64,000 nucleotides of DNA. Source: Pseudomonas mandelii (GTDB taxonomy: Bacteria > Pseudomonadota > Gammaproteobacteria > Pseudomonadales > Pseudomonadaceae). The stretch spans positions 3,565,501 to 3,629,500 of the forward strand of contig NZ_LT629796.1 of the NCBI RefSeq assembly GCF_900106065.1. The letters are read 5' to 3'. The position numbers and the translations under genes were made by a program. Under the pieces are notes generated by a model. It made no database searches and was not told where the DNA came from. It saw only the letters and a program-made list of their open reading frames with translations. This document shows, one piece after another, positions 38,749 through 51,264 of this stretch; position 1 is the stretch's first letter, and each line of letters begins with the position of its first letter.

Positions 38749-39297
38749 ATGAATTCGCAAAGCATCATCGTCCCGAAAATCTCCACACTGCCGGTACACG
38801 AACCCCGGGCCCGGGCGGTCGTGCGCTGGCTGGTACGCAAGAACATCATCAAGGAAGAGCTGACCACGTGTGGCCGTACCGGTAACCGCATGGGCCACGC
38901 CATCGCCGACGGTGCCCGCGCCGTGGTGTTGCACCCACAAGCGCTGCCGTTCGGCGAGCCGATCAATGGCCTGGAGATCATCACCAAGCGCTGCATCTAC
39001 ACGCCGGCCAAGGGGTTCCTGGAAGAGGCGGGTTGCGCCGAGTGCCGCAAGGAAGTCGGCGAAGCGCTGTTCGAAAGCCTGGAGGAGTGGATGCCAGGGC
39101 GCACCGATAACTTCACCTGCCCGGAGTGCGGGCATGAAGACGACATCAACGGCTTTCTTTTCCTGCAGGAATGCGGCTTTTCCAACCTGGGGTTCATCTT
39201 TAACAATTGGGCCGAGGCCGGGTTCAAGCAGAGCTTTATCGATGAGTTTGCCGATTGGCTGGATCAGCCCGTCAGTTGGGTGAAAGTCGAGTTGTAG
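38749..39297 (+). CDS. Conserved hypothetical protein with zinc-ribbon cysteines
   Basis: A 182-aa soluble protein. Two CxxC pairs, AECRKE-like CAEC (about 96-99) and CPECGHED (about 124-131), suggest a zinc ribbon; an aromatic C-terminal half has FNNWAEAGFKQSFIDEFADWL. I recall homologues in pseudomonads labelled as sugar ABC transporter ATPase, but no Walker motifs are present, so I reject that label. Start ATG 38749. The next gene, guaB, has its own promoter. Confidence 0.65.
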   Translation: MNSQSIIVPKISTLPVHEPRARAVVRWLVRKNIIKEELTTCGRTGNRMGHAIADGARAVVLHPQALPFGEPINGLEIITKRCIYTPAKGFLEEAGCAECRKEVGEALFESLEEWMPGRTDNFTCPECGHEDDINGFLFLQECGFSNLGFIFNNWAEAGFKQSFIDEFADWLDQPVSWVKVEL

Positions 39298-39336
39298 GAA
39301 GCGACAATCCCCGTATATCAGTAATGCTAATAATAG

Positions 39337-40884
<1,548 letters not shown>

Positions 40885-40982
40885 GGCTTCAAGCAAAACG
40901 TTAAGTAACCGGGGCTGTTTTATTCAGCCCCGAGTTGTTTCTGAATCACGACTGTTTCTGAATTACTAGACGAGACTGAATC

Positions 40983-42560
40983 ATGGCCCTCGACATTCAC
41001 GCTCACCGCATCCTGATCCTCGATTTCGGTTCCCAGTACACCCAGCTGATTGCCCGCCGCGTGCGCGAAATCGGCGTGTACTGCGAACTGCATCCGTTCG
41101 ATATGGATGAAGACGCGATTCGCGAATTCGCTCCAAAAGGCGTCATTCTCGCCGGCGGCCCCGAGTCCGTGCACGAAGCCGACAGCCCTCGCTGCCCGCA
41201 GGCGGTGTTCGACCTGGGCGTTCCGGTCTTCGGTATCTGCTACGGCATGCAGACCATGGCCGAACAGCTGGGTGGCAAGGTTGAAGGTTCCGAACTGCGT
41301 GAGTTCGGTTATGCCCGTGTCGACGTGGTCGGCAAGAGCCGCCTGCTCGACGGCATCGAAGACCACATCGACGCTGACGGCCTGTTCGGTCTCGACGTGT
41401 GGATGAGCCATGGTGACAAGGTCACCAAGATGCCGCAGGAATTCCACATCCTGGCCAGCACCCCGAGCTGCCCGATTGCCGGCATGTTCGACGATGCTCG
41501 TGGCTACTACGGCGTGCAGTTCCACCCGGAAGTGACCCACACCAAGCAGGGCGGTCGCATCCTGTCGCGCTTCATCCTCGACATCTGCGGCTGTGAAGCC
41601 CTGTGGACGCCATCGAAGATTGCGGAAGACGCCATCGCCAATATCCGCGCCCAGGTCGGCACTGACAACGTGCTGCTCGGCCTGTCCGGCGGCGTTGACT
41701 CTTCGGTGGTTGCCGCGCTGCTGCACAAAGCCATCGGCGACCAGCTGACCTGCGTCTTCGTCGACAACGGCCTGCTGCGTCTGCACGAAGGTGAGCAAGT
41801 GATGGCCATGTTCGCCGAGAACATGGGCGTCAAGGTGATCCGCGCCAACGCTGAAGACCAGTTCCTGAACAACCTGGCCGGCGAGTCCGACCCGGAGAAG
41901 AAGCGCAAGATCATCGGCCGTACCTTCATCGACGTCTTCGATGCCCAGTCCAACAAACTGGACAACATCAAGTACCTCGCTCAAGGCACCATCTACCCGG
42001 ACGTGATCGAGTCGGCTGGCGCCAAAAGCGGCAAGGCCCACGTGATCAAGTCGCACCACAACGTGGGTGGCTTGCCGGAAGAAATGAACCTCAAGCTGGT
42101 TGAACCCCTGCGCGAGCTGTTCAAGGACGAAGTCCGTCGTCTGGGCCTGGAACTCGGCCTGCCGTACGACATGGTCTACCGTCACCCGTTCCCGGGCCCG
42201 GGACTGGGCGTGCGCATTCTCGGTGAAGTGAAGAAGGAATACGCCGACCTGTTGCGTCGCGCCGACCACATCTTCATCGAAGAACTGCGCAAAGCTGACT
42301 GGTACCACAAAGTCAGCCAGGCCTTCGTGGTGTTCCAGCCGGTGAAATCGGTTGGCGTGGTTGGTGATGGCCGTCGTTACGCCTGGGTCGTGGCCCTGCG
42401 TGCAGTGGAAACCATCGACTTCATGACCGCGCGTTGGGCTCACCTGCCTTACGAACTGCTGGAAACCGTCAGCGGCCGGATCATCAACGAAATCGAAGGC
42501 ATCTCCCGCGTGACTTACGACGTGTCGAGCAAGCCGCCAGCGACGATCGAGTGGGAATGA
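40983..42560 (+). CDS. guaA: GMP synthase (glutamine-hydrolysing)
   Basis: A 525-aa enzyme that aminates XMP to GMP. The N-terminal class I glutaminase has VFGICYGMQ (nucleophile Cys about 86) and the QFHPEVTHT His-Glu pair (about 179-187). The ATP pyrophosphatase has [14 protein letters not shown] (about 234-247). The C-terminal dimer domain ends KPPATIEWE. Start ATG 40983. It ends at a strong bidirectional terminator shared with the convergent toxin-like gene. Confidence 0.97.
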   Translation: MALDIHAHRILILDFGSQYTQLIARRVREIGVYCELHPFDMDEDAIREFAPKGVILAGGPESVHEADSPRCPQAVFDLGVPVFGICYGMQTMAEQLGGKVEGSELREFGYARVDVVGKSRLLDGIEDHIDADGLFGLDVWMSHGDKVTKMPQEFHILASTPSCPIAGMFDDARGYYGVQFHPEVTHTKQGGRILSRFILDICGCEALWTPSKIAEDAIANIRAQVGTDNVLLGLSGGVDSSVVAALLHKAIGDQLTCVFVDNGLLRLHEGEQVMAMFAENMGVKVIRANAEDQFLNNLAGESDPEKKRKIIGRTFIDVFDAQSNKLDNIKYLAQGTIYPDVIESAGAKSGKAHVIKSHHNVGGLPEEMNLKLVEPLRELFKDEVRRLGLELGLPYDMVYRHPFPGPGLGVRILGEVKKEYADLLRRADHIFIEELRKADWYHKVSQAFVVFQPVKSVGVVGDGRRYAWVVALRAVETIDFMTARWAHLPYELLETVSGRIINEIEGISRVTYDVSSKPPATIEWE

Positions 42561-42591
42561 TCCCGGTCTGACTGATCGCCCGTAACACCTG

Positions 42592-42627
42592 AAAGGCCCC
42601 GTGAGCATGAGTTCACGGGGCCTTTTT
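42592..42627. terminator. Terminator between guaA and the toxin-like gene
   Basis: AAAGGCCCCGTGA-GCATGAGT-TCACGGGGCCTTTTT, A-run before and T-run after, so it acts in both directions. Confidence 0.9.
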
Positions 42628-42631
42628 GCGA

Positions 42632-45600
42632 TCAGGCCGCTACAGTGGGCAGGCGCCCTTCAAGCATCAGGCCCATGCGATTGAGCGCGTGGACAAGGCT
42701 GATCAGATTCGCGTAAGTGACCTGATGCACGGCGGCCCAGGCAGGGCGGTTGATCAGAAAGCCCCCATTCGCCGTTCGCTCAATCATCGTTCGCACAATC
42801 TGATTCGACCGGCTGCGATGGATCAGCGTCAACGCGTCGTCCGACCTTTCAATGGTGAACATGCCCTGGCGGAACAGCAGCTGATTGATTTGCTCAGACG
42901 ATCGTTGAATGACCGGAGTCGGCATCTGCAAGCTGATGTCGGCATACAGGGTGTCGAAATCACCGCGCATTTGAGCGCCGGCCTCCGAAACATCACGGCC
43001 GACCTCGATGCCATGGTCGATGCCCAGGTGCATAGGCTGGTCTGGGCCCACTTCTTCGATGCGTAGACCGATACCTCCCTCCGTTTCGCTGATGCCGGCC
43101 ATGCCCCTGAATGTGTTTGTACTCTCCTGGTCGGTGAGCGCCAGCCATTTTCCGCCGCCATTGCGGGCTTGAGTGGCCTGCATGATGGTATGGGTGAGGT
43201 AGGTCTTGACGGATTGTCGTGAGATGGCACGGAAGTTTGAATCTGTGTAGCGATAACTCGCCAGGCAATCGGTGGCCTGGATTCGAATGCCGTTCTGCTG
43301 GGCCGCTTTGACGACTTCAAGGGGGGTGTACTGTCCGGCAGGATCACCTGGCAGTTTCTGCAGGTACTTCTCCAGCATCCCATGCATGTCCCCGGTTTCG
43401 GCGAACTCGTTCAGGTCGACCTGATTGAAGTCGTTGAGCAGGCGATGCATGTAGATCGTCTTGACGCCCTGTTTCGCCAGGGTCTGCATGTTCTCGATCA
43501 GGAACCGCATGCTGGCAATGCGATCCTGACTTTCACCGACGACAAGGCCGGGCGCAGTGTTGAAAATGTTCTCGATGAGTTCCGTCACGGTGGTGGAGGG
43601 TGTGATCACGGGCTGCACCGGCCGGGCGGGCAACGAGGCAAAAAAGTCCTCCGGGGTCTGGAATACGATTGCATCCCTGATCAGCACCGCTCGACGGCCA
43701 GCGACATACTCTTCGTAGGGGGAGACTCCTCTGATGAACCCGTTAGGCATGGCCACGACTTTTATATGGGTTTCCGGCTTTCCCAGGGCCAGGAAGTTCA
43801 GCGAACGTCCATTCGGTGCATCGTATCGCGTCAAATGACTGGAAAAATCAGACCTTGGCCGGGCGTGAGTCGTCGGCCTGGAAGGACCGGGTACGGGCGC
43901 AGGCTTGCTGAGGCCTTTGCCGCCGCCTTTTAATCCGGCTGTGGGTGCCAGCTCCCATTCGCCCTCGTCATTCAGGCGTACGGGAATCGATCCCGTGGAC
44001 GCCTGCGGATGACTGGGGTCGATGATCGCCCACGTACCGCCACCGTTGATGTCGGCTTCGTAGCGCACGTAATAAGCCTGATCGTTCATCATGATGGCGG
44101 TGGAAGGGTTTGAGTCCAGCGTATAGATACCCTGGAATTTTCCGCTCGTGGCCATCGGGGAGTTTTCGAGGATTTCATTGCTTTGGTAGTGCTCCGGCAC
44201 TTCAAAAGCTTCGGCGGTTTCCTCGGGCAGGGTCGGCAACACACCCGGTTGCACAGGCCCTTCCTCTGACTCTCCGGGCGCCAGAGGGTCTTGCGTGACG
44301 ACGCTTTCTTCCGGATTGAGGGTCTTGTTCAAATCCGCCATCTCGGTCGCTTCAGCCGCCTCGGCCGCAGCCCCGACGTCTTCCAATACGTTGACTTCCT
44401 TGAGCAGCGGAATGTTGAACAGCGCATTGATGCCATCGAGCACCGCGCCAATGACGCCGGCCTTGCGCTGCGCCGCCGTTTTGCCATTCACCGCCTTGTC
44501 GATGTTCAAGCCCATCGCGGCGAGGCTGGCACCGATCACCGGCAGCGCGATTGGCCAGCCCATCACCGCCAAGGGCCCGAAAACATGCAGACCGGCACTC
44601 AGGTAACCCAGCCAGAGCTGTTTGCGCATTTGTCCGTGGGTCACCAGCGTCAGGTCGGCCTCTTCCAGCATCGTGCTCTGGACTGCCCGGCTCTGCCAGG
44701 TGAAGGCATCGCCACTGATGGTGATGTTTTTCTGATTGATCAAGTGATGGTCGTATTTTCCCCAGGTACCGACCAGCTGGTTCATCAGCGGAGTGATGTT
44801 GTCATGGACTGCTTTGCGAACCGACAGCGGGAAATGGGTCATGAACTCGGTGCGCGGCTGCGCCTCATTCATTTGCAGCAACATCCACCAGTGCATGTCC
44901 GTTTGTGTGGGATGCACGTGGAAGGCCTGTGCGGCGCCGGGAACATAAGTGATCTGTCGGCCGTTGCGGTCAACGATGCGCAGAATATCGGTGGCGACGT
45001 GCCCTGCGACATCCAGGGCGCAGACACGAAGATCCGCAGGCGCCGTGGTTTGGGATTGCAGCGTCGCCAGGGTAATCGGCCAGGCTGCGTCAGCGACAAC
45101 GGCCCTTACGACGGTCTGGAAATCGTCCTCTTCCAGCTGACCGTTTTGCCGCGCCTCGACCGCTTTGCTGAGGTAGCTGGATTTGGCCAGGCTCCGGAAG
45201 TCATCGAAATGCGTGGTCCAGAAAGCGTTCAGCTTATTGAGGTAGCGTTCACTGAGGTTCATCTCCCACAGGTCTGTGAGGACCTTGCTGGGGTACATCC
45301 GCACCTCGTTGGTTTCATTGAAAATGCTGGCGTTTGCGTCTTCAGTGTAAAACCCGCCGTTACTGTTCAGTTCGAGGGCGTCGTCTTGATCGGTCACGCG
45401 ATATCCCTGGATCACCAGTTGCGTCAGGGTCAGTGATTCACAGGGTTTGGGGGCGTGTTCCCAACTCAGAAAGGCCTTGGTGCTGCTGGCCGAGACGTTA
45501 TCGAACCGATGCCACCAGACCTGGTCAGGGTCCTTGTCGGTGATGCCGTGTTTTTTCAGGATTTCACTGGCGACCGCGTGGGCTTCTTCCTTCAACCCCG

Positions 45601-45691
45601 GACAGGCTGTGACAACGACGGGGGCAATCGTTTTCAGCTGCTCCCTGTCGGCAGCATTGGGTAACGCTTCAGTACTTTGATCGGCAGGCAT
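42632..45691 (-). CDS. Dermonecrotic / membrane-targeted effector toxin-like protein
   Basis: A 1019-aa protein of the large toxin-like family found in plant- and insect-associated pseudomonads. Order: an N-terminal alpha-rich dermonecrotic-toxin-like domain (about 20-340); a hydrophobic segment with GYLSAGLHVFGPLAVMGWPI (about 370-420), a possible membrane insertion region; a Pro/Glu-rich linker (about 460-560); a small beta domain; and a C-terminal domain (about 740-960) resembling the TIKI/ChaN/EreA-like C2 domain of Pasteurella toxin (LVVGESQDRIASMRFLIENM, GIRIQATDCLASYRY). From memory the family has GESH and a Glu in the next strand, while here GESQ and YMHRL are seen, so activity may be altered. 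The start ATG 45691 has AAGGAG upstream. No signal peptide. Confidence 0.65.
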   Translation of the reverse strand: MPADQSTEALPNAADREQLKTIAPVVVTACPGLKEEAHAVASEILKKHGITDKDPDQVWWHRFDNVSASSTKAFLSWEHAPKPCESLTLTQLVIQGYRVTDQDDALELNSNGGFYTEDANASIFNETNEVRMYPSKVLTDLWEMNLSERYLNKLNAFWTTHFDDFRSLAKSSYLSKAVEARQNGQLEEDDFQTVVRAVVADAAWPITLATLQSQTTAPADLRVCALDVAGHVATDILRIVDRNGRQITYVPGAAQAFHVHPTQTDMHWWMLLQMNEAQPRTEFMTHFPLSVRKAVHDNITPLMNQLVGTWGKYDHHLINQKNITISGDAFTWQSRAVQSTMLEEADLTLVTHGQMRKQLWLGYLSAGLHVFGPLAVMGWPIALPVIGASLAAMGLNIDKAVNGKTAAQRKAGVIGAVLDGINALFNIPLLKEVNVLEDVGAAAEAAEATEMADLNKTLNPEESVVTQDPLAPGESEEGPVQPGVLPTLPEETAEAFEVPEHYQSNEILENSPMATSGKFQGIYTLDSNPSTAIMMNDQAYYVRYEADINGGGTWAIIDPSHPQASTGSIPVRLNDEGEWELAPTAGLKGGGKGLSKPAPVPGPSRPTTHARPRSDFSSHLTRYDAPNGRSLNFLALGKPETHIKVVAMPNGFIRGVSPYEEYVAGRRAVLIRDAIVFQTPEDFFASLPARPVQPVITPSTTVTELIENIFNTAPGLVVGESQDRIASMRFLIENMQTLAKQGVKTIYMHRLLNDFNQVDLNEFAETGDMHGMLEKYLQKLPGDPAGQYTPLEVVKAAQQNGIRIQATDCLASYRYTDSNFRAISRQSVKTYLTHTIMQATQARNGGGKWLALTDQESTNTFRGMAGISETEGGIGLRIEEVGPDQPMHLGIDHGIEVGRDVSEAGAQMRGDFDTLYADISLQMPTPVIQRSSEQINQLLFRQGMFTIERSDDALTLIHRSRSNQIVRTMIERTANGGFLINRPAWAAVHQVTYANLISLVHALNRMGLMLEGRLPTVAA

Positions 45692-45790
45692 GATCTCGCT
45701 CCTTGAGAAATGGGCCGTGAGGATGACCCGTTTGCTCAAGGCAAGTGCACTACATAGTTATGCCCACATGCCTTTCGTGACCGTGTAGGG

Positions 45791-46495
45791 TCAGCGCCGT
45801 GCCACATCCGAAAAGTAGAACTTGTCGAGGGTATGCCGTGATTCGGTGTATTCGAATTGGCGACCGTCCTGCAGGAACGTCTGGTTGCTGACCACGATCA
45901 CATGACTCTGGCCGTCGAGGTCCAGGTGGTGTTGGTCGTCCTTGCTTCGAGGGACCGCTTCGATGGTGCGCTGGGCGTAGGCGATTTGCAGCTGCAGGGT
46001 CTGTTCGATGAAGGCGTAGATCGACTGCTCGGCGATGTCGCGGTTCAGGCCGGGAATCACGTCGCTGACGAAATGGTTGATGTCGAGGATCACGCGTTTG
46101 CCGTCAATCCGCCGCACGCGCTTGATCCGCGTGATCAGGCTGCCTTCTTCAGCCTTGATGTGGTCGAGCAGCGGGCCTTCGAGGGGGATTTGGGTGAATT
46201 CGACCACCTCGGTGCTGACGTCATTGCCCAGTCGCGGATAGGTCTCCTGGAAGCTGACGATGCCGCCCAACTGGAATTCGATCGGGTTGGTCGACAACAC
46301 GAAAGTGCCTTTACCGTGGACTTTCTGGGCGAAACCGCGCTCCTGCAATTGCTCGATGGCCTTGCGCACGGTGCCGCGGCTGGCCTGATAGGTGTCCATC
46401 AATTCGGTTTCGGAAGGCAACCGGGCGCCGCGTTCCAGACGTTCGGTCGTGATGCTGGCAAGCAGATCGCTGTAGATCTGGTTGTATTTACTCAT
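45791..46495 (-). CDS. treR: Trehalose operon repressor TreR (GntR family)
   Basis: A 234-aa GntR/HutC-type repressor. It has an N-terminal winged HTH (ARLPSETELMDTYQASRGTVRKAIEQL, about 24-50; VHGKGTFV wing) and a UTRA ligand domain after it, expected to bind trehalose-6-phosphate. The start ATG 46495 (MSKYNQIYSDLLAS) is the usual N-terminus; the frame is open to 46636. Divergent from treP, with two palindromic operators in between. Confidence 0.9.
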   Translation of the reverse strand: MSKYNQIYSDLLASITTERLERGARLPSETELMDTYQASRGTVRKAIEQLQERGFAQKVHGKGTFVLSTNPIEFQLGGIVSFQETYPRLGNDVSTEVVEFTQIPLEGPLLDHIKAEEGSLITRIKRVRRIDGKRVILDINHFVSDVIPGLNRDIAEQSIYAFIEQTLQLQIAYAQRTIEAVPRSKDDQHHLDLDGQSHVIVVSNQTFLQDGRQFEYTESRHTLDKFYFSDVARR

Positions 46496-46635
46496 GGGGA
46501 TGGCTCTGTGCCGCGATGTACTCAAGGTTTCGAACCTTAAGGGCAGGGTAGGGGTTTGTCCATGCGGCTTTGGGTTCCATCGTTTCGGGAGGTAGGAAAA
46601 GTCGCCGATTGACGGGGTCGTAGTAAACAAAATCA

Positions 46636-46679
46636 AACTCGTCTGTACGAGTTGTTGCTTTAACTCGTACAGACGAGTA
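46636..46679. promoter_or_regulatory. Two TreR-type operators
   Basis: AACTCGT-CTGT-ACGAGTT (46636-46653) and AACTCGT-ACAG-ACGAGTA (46662-46679), each an 18-bp palindrome with the GntR-type CTCGT-N4-ACGAG core, spaced 26 bp centre to centre. They lie 53-96 bp before treP. Confidence 0.8.
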
Positions 46680-46731
46680 CTTTTCGCTTCGGCGTGCTGC
46701 CAAAAACAAAAAACTACAGCGGAAGAAAAGC

Positions 46732-48174
46732 ATGAGCCACGACTATCCGAACATCGCCAGCGAGCTGCTGCAAAGCCTCGGCGGCAGCGACAACCTCGAG
46801 CAGGCCGCGCACTGCGTCACACGCCTGCGCCTGGCCCTCAAGGACCCGAGCCTGGTCGACAGCGCCACGCTGAATCAGATTGACCTGGTGAAAGGCTCAT
46901 TCTTCACCGGCGGCCTGTTCCAGGTGGTCATCGGCCCCGGCGAGGTTGAAAAGGTGTACGCCGAACTGCGCCGTCAAACCGGTCTCGCCGCCTCAACCAT
47001 CGCCGACGTTAAACAAAAAAGCGCCGACAAGATAAACGCGATGCAGCGTCTTGTGCGGGTGTTTTCCGACGTGTTCATGCCGATCCTGCCGGCGTTGATC
47101 ATTGCGGGGCTGTTGATGGGCATCAACAACCTGATCGGCGCCAAGGGGATGTTCCTCGAAGGCCAGACCCTGCTGGATGCCTACCCGAAACTCGACGGGC
47201 TCTGGAGCCTGATCAACCTGATGGCCAACACCTCGTTTGTGTTCTTGCCGGCACTGGTGGGCTGGTCGGCGGCCAAGCGGTTTGGTGGCAGCGAAATTCT
47301 CGGCATCGTGCTCGGCCTGATGCTGGTTCACCCGGACCTGCTCAACGCCTGGAACTACGGCAAAGCGGTGGCCGGGCTGGACGGGCAAAGCCTGCCGTAC
47401 TTCGACATCCTCGGGCTGTTCCAGATCGAGAAGGTCGGTTACCAGGGCCAAATCCTGCCGATCCTGCTGGCGGCCTATGTCATGAGCGTCATCGAAAAAT
47501 GGCTGCGGGCGCGGGTGCCGAACGCCGTGCAATTGCTGGTGGTGCCGATTACCACCATCGTGGTCACCGGTGTATTGGCACTGGCCGTGATCGGCCCGGT
47601 GACCCGGCATCTTGGGATTCTCATCACCGAAGGCGTGGTCATGCTGTTTGACCTCGCGCCGATGGTCGGCGGGGCGATTTTCGGGCTGCTCTACGCGCCG
47701 CTGGTGATCACCGGCATGCACCACATGTTCCTCGCGGTCGACTTGCAACTGATCTCCACCCAGGGCGGCACGTTCATCTGGCCGATGATCGTCATGTCCA
47801 ACCTCGCCCAGGGCAGCGCGGCACTGGCGGTGTTCTACATGACCCGCAGTGTCCGCGACAAAAGCATGGCCTCGACCTCGGCGATTTCCGCCTATTTCGG
47901 CATCACCGAACCGGCCATGTTCGGGGTCAACCTGCGCTACAAGTTTCCGTTCTATGCGGCCCTTTGCGGCTCGGCCCTGGGTTGCATCTTCCTGTCGCTG
48001 AACAAGGTCCAGGCCTCGGCCATCGGTGTGGGTGGCTTGCCCGGTTTCATCTCGATCATTCCGCAGTTCATTCCGATGTTTGTGATTGGAATGGTGATTG
48101 CGATGGTCGTGCCGTTTGTTCTGACCTGTGGGTTGAGCATGAAGATTATCCGGCCAGGGTATCGGGTTGCCTGA
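46732..48174 (+). CDS. treP: Trehalose PTS transporter subunit EIIBC
   Basis: A 480-aa inner-membrane permease. The N-terminal EIIB domain has the phosphorylation Cys in AAHCVTRLRLAL (about 24-35). An EIIC domain follows with about ten TM helices, including GLLYAPLVITGMHHMFLAVD and FGITEPAMFGVNLRYKFPF. It takes up trehalose as trehalose-6-phosphate. It has no EIIA domain; that function is on the downstream EIIA-HPr-EI fusion. Start ATG 46732 after GGAAGAAAAGC. Confidence 0.95.
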   Translation: MSHDYPNIASELLQSLGGSDNLEQAAHCVTRLRLALKDPSLVDSATLNQIDLVKGSFFTGGLFQVVIGPGEVEKVYAELRRQTGLAASTIADVKQKSADKINAMQRLVRVFSDVFMPILPALIIAGLLMGINNLIGAKGMFLEGQTLLDAYPKLDGLWSLINLMANTSFVFLPALVGWSAAKRFGGSEILGIVLGLMLVHPDLLNAWNYGKAVAGLDGQSLPYFDILGLFQIEKVGYQGQILPILLAAYVMSVIEKWLRARVPNAVQLLVVPITTIVVTGVLALAVIGPVTRHLGILITEGVVMLFDLAPMVGGAIFGLLYAPLVITGMHHMFLAVDLQLISTQGGTFIWPMIVMSNLAQGSAALAVFYMTRSVRDKSMASTSAISAYFGITEPAMFGVNLRYKFPFYAALCGSALGCIFLSLNKVQASAIGVGGLPGFISIIPQFIPMFVIGMVIAMVVPFVLTCGLSMKIIRPGYRVA

Positions 48175-48226
48175 CAGACCGGATTCCCGAGCAAGGCCTG
48201 GACAAAATTATTGAAGGAATAGCGCC

Positions 48227-49873
48227 ATGCAAGACTGGCAACGTTCGGTGATCTATCAGATCTACCCGAAGAGTTTTCACAGCCACGCCGGCAACCCCAC
48301 GGGGGATTTGCTCGGCGTCGTGGCCAAGCTCGATTACCTGCACTGGCTGGGTGTCGACTGCCTGTGGATCACGCCGTTCCTGCGTTCGCCCCAGCGCGAC
48401 AACGGTTACGACATCAGCGATTACTACGCCATCGACCCGAGCTACGGGACCATGGCCGATTGTGAGTTGCTGATTGCCGAGGCGGGCAAGCGCGGGATCA
48501 AGCTGATGCTCGATATCGTGGTCAACCACACCTCGATCGAACACGCCTGGTTCCAGCAGGCCCGTAGCAGCCTCGACAACCCGTACCGCGACTTTTACAT
48601 CTGGCGCGATCAGCCGAACAACTGGGAATCCAAGTTCGGTGGTTCGGCCTGGGAATACGAAGCGCAGACCGGTCAGTACTTCCTGCACCTGTTCGATCAC
48701 ACCCAGGCCGACCTGAATTGGGACAACCCGAAGGTGCGCGCCGAAGTCTTCAAGATGATGCGTTTCTGGCGCGATAAAGGCGTGGGCGGTTTCCGTCTGG
48801 ATGTGATCAACCTGATCTCCAAACCTTCGGACTTTCCAGAAGACAACACCGACGGCCGACGCTTCTACACCGACGGCCCGAACGTGCATGAATACTTGCA
48901 GCAAATGCACCGCGAAGTCTTCGAAGGTCACGACCTGATCAACGTCGGCGAGATGTCGTCCACCAGCCTGGAACACTGCATTCGCTACTCGAAGCCAGAG
49001 TCGAAAGAACTGTCGATGACGTTCAACTTTCATCACCTGAAGGTCGATTACCCGAACCTGCAGAAGTGGATTCGCGCCGACTTCGACTTCCTCGAACTCA
49101 AGCGCATTCTCTCGGACTGGCAGACCGGCATGCAGGCCGGCGGTGGCTGGAACGCGTTGTTCTGGTGTAACCACGACCAGCCACGGGTGGTGTCGCGTTT
49201 CGGCAACGACGGCGAGTTTCGGGTGATCTCGGCGAAGATGCTCGGCACCGCGCTGCACTTCCTTCAGGGCACACCATTTGTGTATCAGGGCGAAGAACTG
49301 GGCATGACCAATCCGGGGTTTGATCACATCGATCAGTACCGCGATGTCGAGACGCTCAACATCTTTCGCCTCAAGCGGGAGGCTGGTGCAAGTGATGCCG
49401 ACAACATGGCGGCGATCATGCAGAAATCCCGGGACAATGGCCGTACGCCGATGCACTGGAACACCGAGCCGAACGCAGGATTCAGCGCCGCAGAACCCTG
49501 GATTGGCGTGCCGGCCAACGCGACGCAGATCAACGTCGCCACCCAGCTCGACGACCCGGACTCCGTGCTGCATCACTACCGTCAGTTGATTGCCCTGCGC
49601 CGTAGCGAAGCGCTGATTTCCGATGGCGTCTATCGGCAATTGTTGCCGGAGCACCCGCAAATCTGGGCGTATGTGCGTGAAGGTCAAGGCGAGCGTTTGC
49701 TGGTACTGAACAACTTCTATGGCACGCCGTGCGACGTCGAGCTGCCCGATGACGTGATCAGCGAAGCCATGACTCAACGCCTGGTCATCAGCAATTACCC
49801 GAACTGTCCGCCGCGAAACCGGCAGATTTTTTTAAGGCCCTATGAGTCGTTCGTTTTGCACCTGACCGACTGA
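48227..49873 (+). CDS. treC: Alpha,alpha-phosphotrehalase
   Basis: A 548-aa GH13 enzyme that hydrolyses trehalose-6-phosphate to glucose and glucose-6-phosphate in the cytoplasm. It has YQIYPKSFHSHAGN at the start, DIVVNHTS (about 104-111), the nucleophile Asp in GGFRLDVIN (about 186-194), the acid Glu in NVGEMSST (about 240-247) and the NHDQPR motif (about 316-321). Start ATG 48227. Confidence 0.93.
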   Translation: MQDWQRSVIYQIYPKSFHSHAGNPTGDLLGVVAKLDYLHWLGVDCLWITPFLRSPQRDNGYDISDYYAIDPSYGTMADCELLIAEAGKRGIKLMLDIVVNHTSIEHAWFQQARSSLDNPYRDFYIWRDQPNNWESKFGGSAWEYEAQTGQYFLHLFDHTQADLNWDNPKVRAEVFKMMRFWRDKGVGGFRLDVINLISKPSDFPEDNTDGRRFYTDGPNVHEYLQQMHREVFEGHDLINVGEMSSTSLEHCIRYSKPESKELSMTFNFHHLKVDYPNLQKWIRADFDFLELKRILSDWQTGMQAGGGWNALFWCNHDQPRVVSRFGNDGEFRVISAKMLGTALHFLQGTPFVYQGEELGMTNPGFDHIDQYRDVETLNIFRLKREAGASDADNMAAIMQKSRDNGRTPMHWNTEPNAGFSAAEPWIGVPANATQINVATQLDDPDSVLHHYRQLIALRRSEALISDGVYRQLLPEHPQIWAYVREGQGERLLVLNNFYGTPCDVELPDDVISEAMTQRLVISNYPNCPPRNRQIFLRPYESFVLHLTD

Positions 49874-51202
<1,329 letters not shown>

Positions 51203-51264
51203 GCGATGCTGTCGGAGCCTCGCGCTCCATCGGCACTTCAAAGAACAAAACAGCAGGTGACGTC

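Noticed and set aside
38749..39297. Label as sugar ABC transporter ATPase
   Set aside because: No Walker A, Walker B or ABC signature; only zinc-ribbon-like cysteines are visible.
40920..42608. 562-aa open frame on the - strand over guaA
   Set aside because: Shadow of guaA; no start signal or motif.
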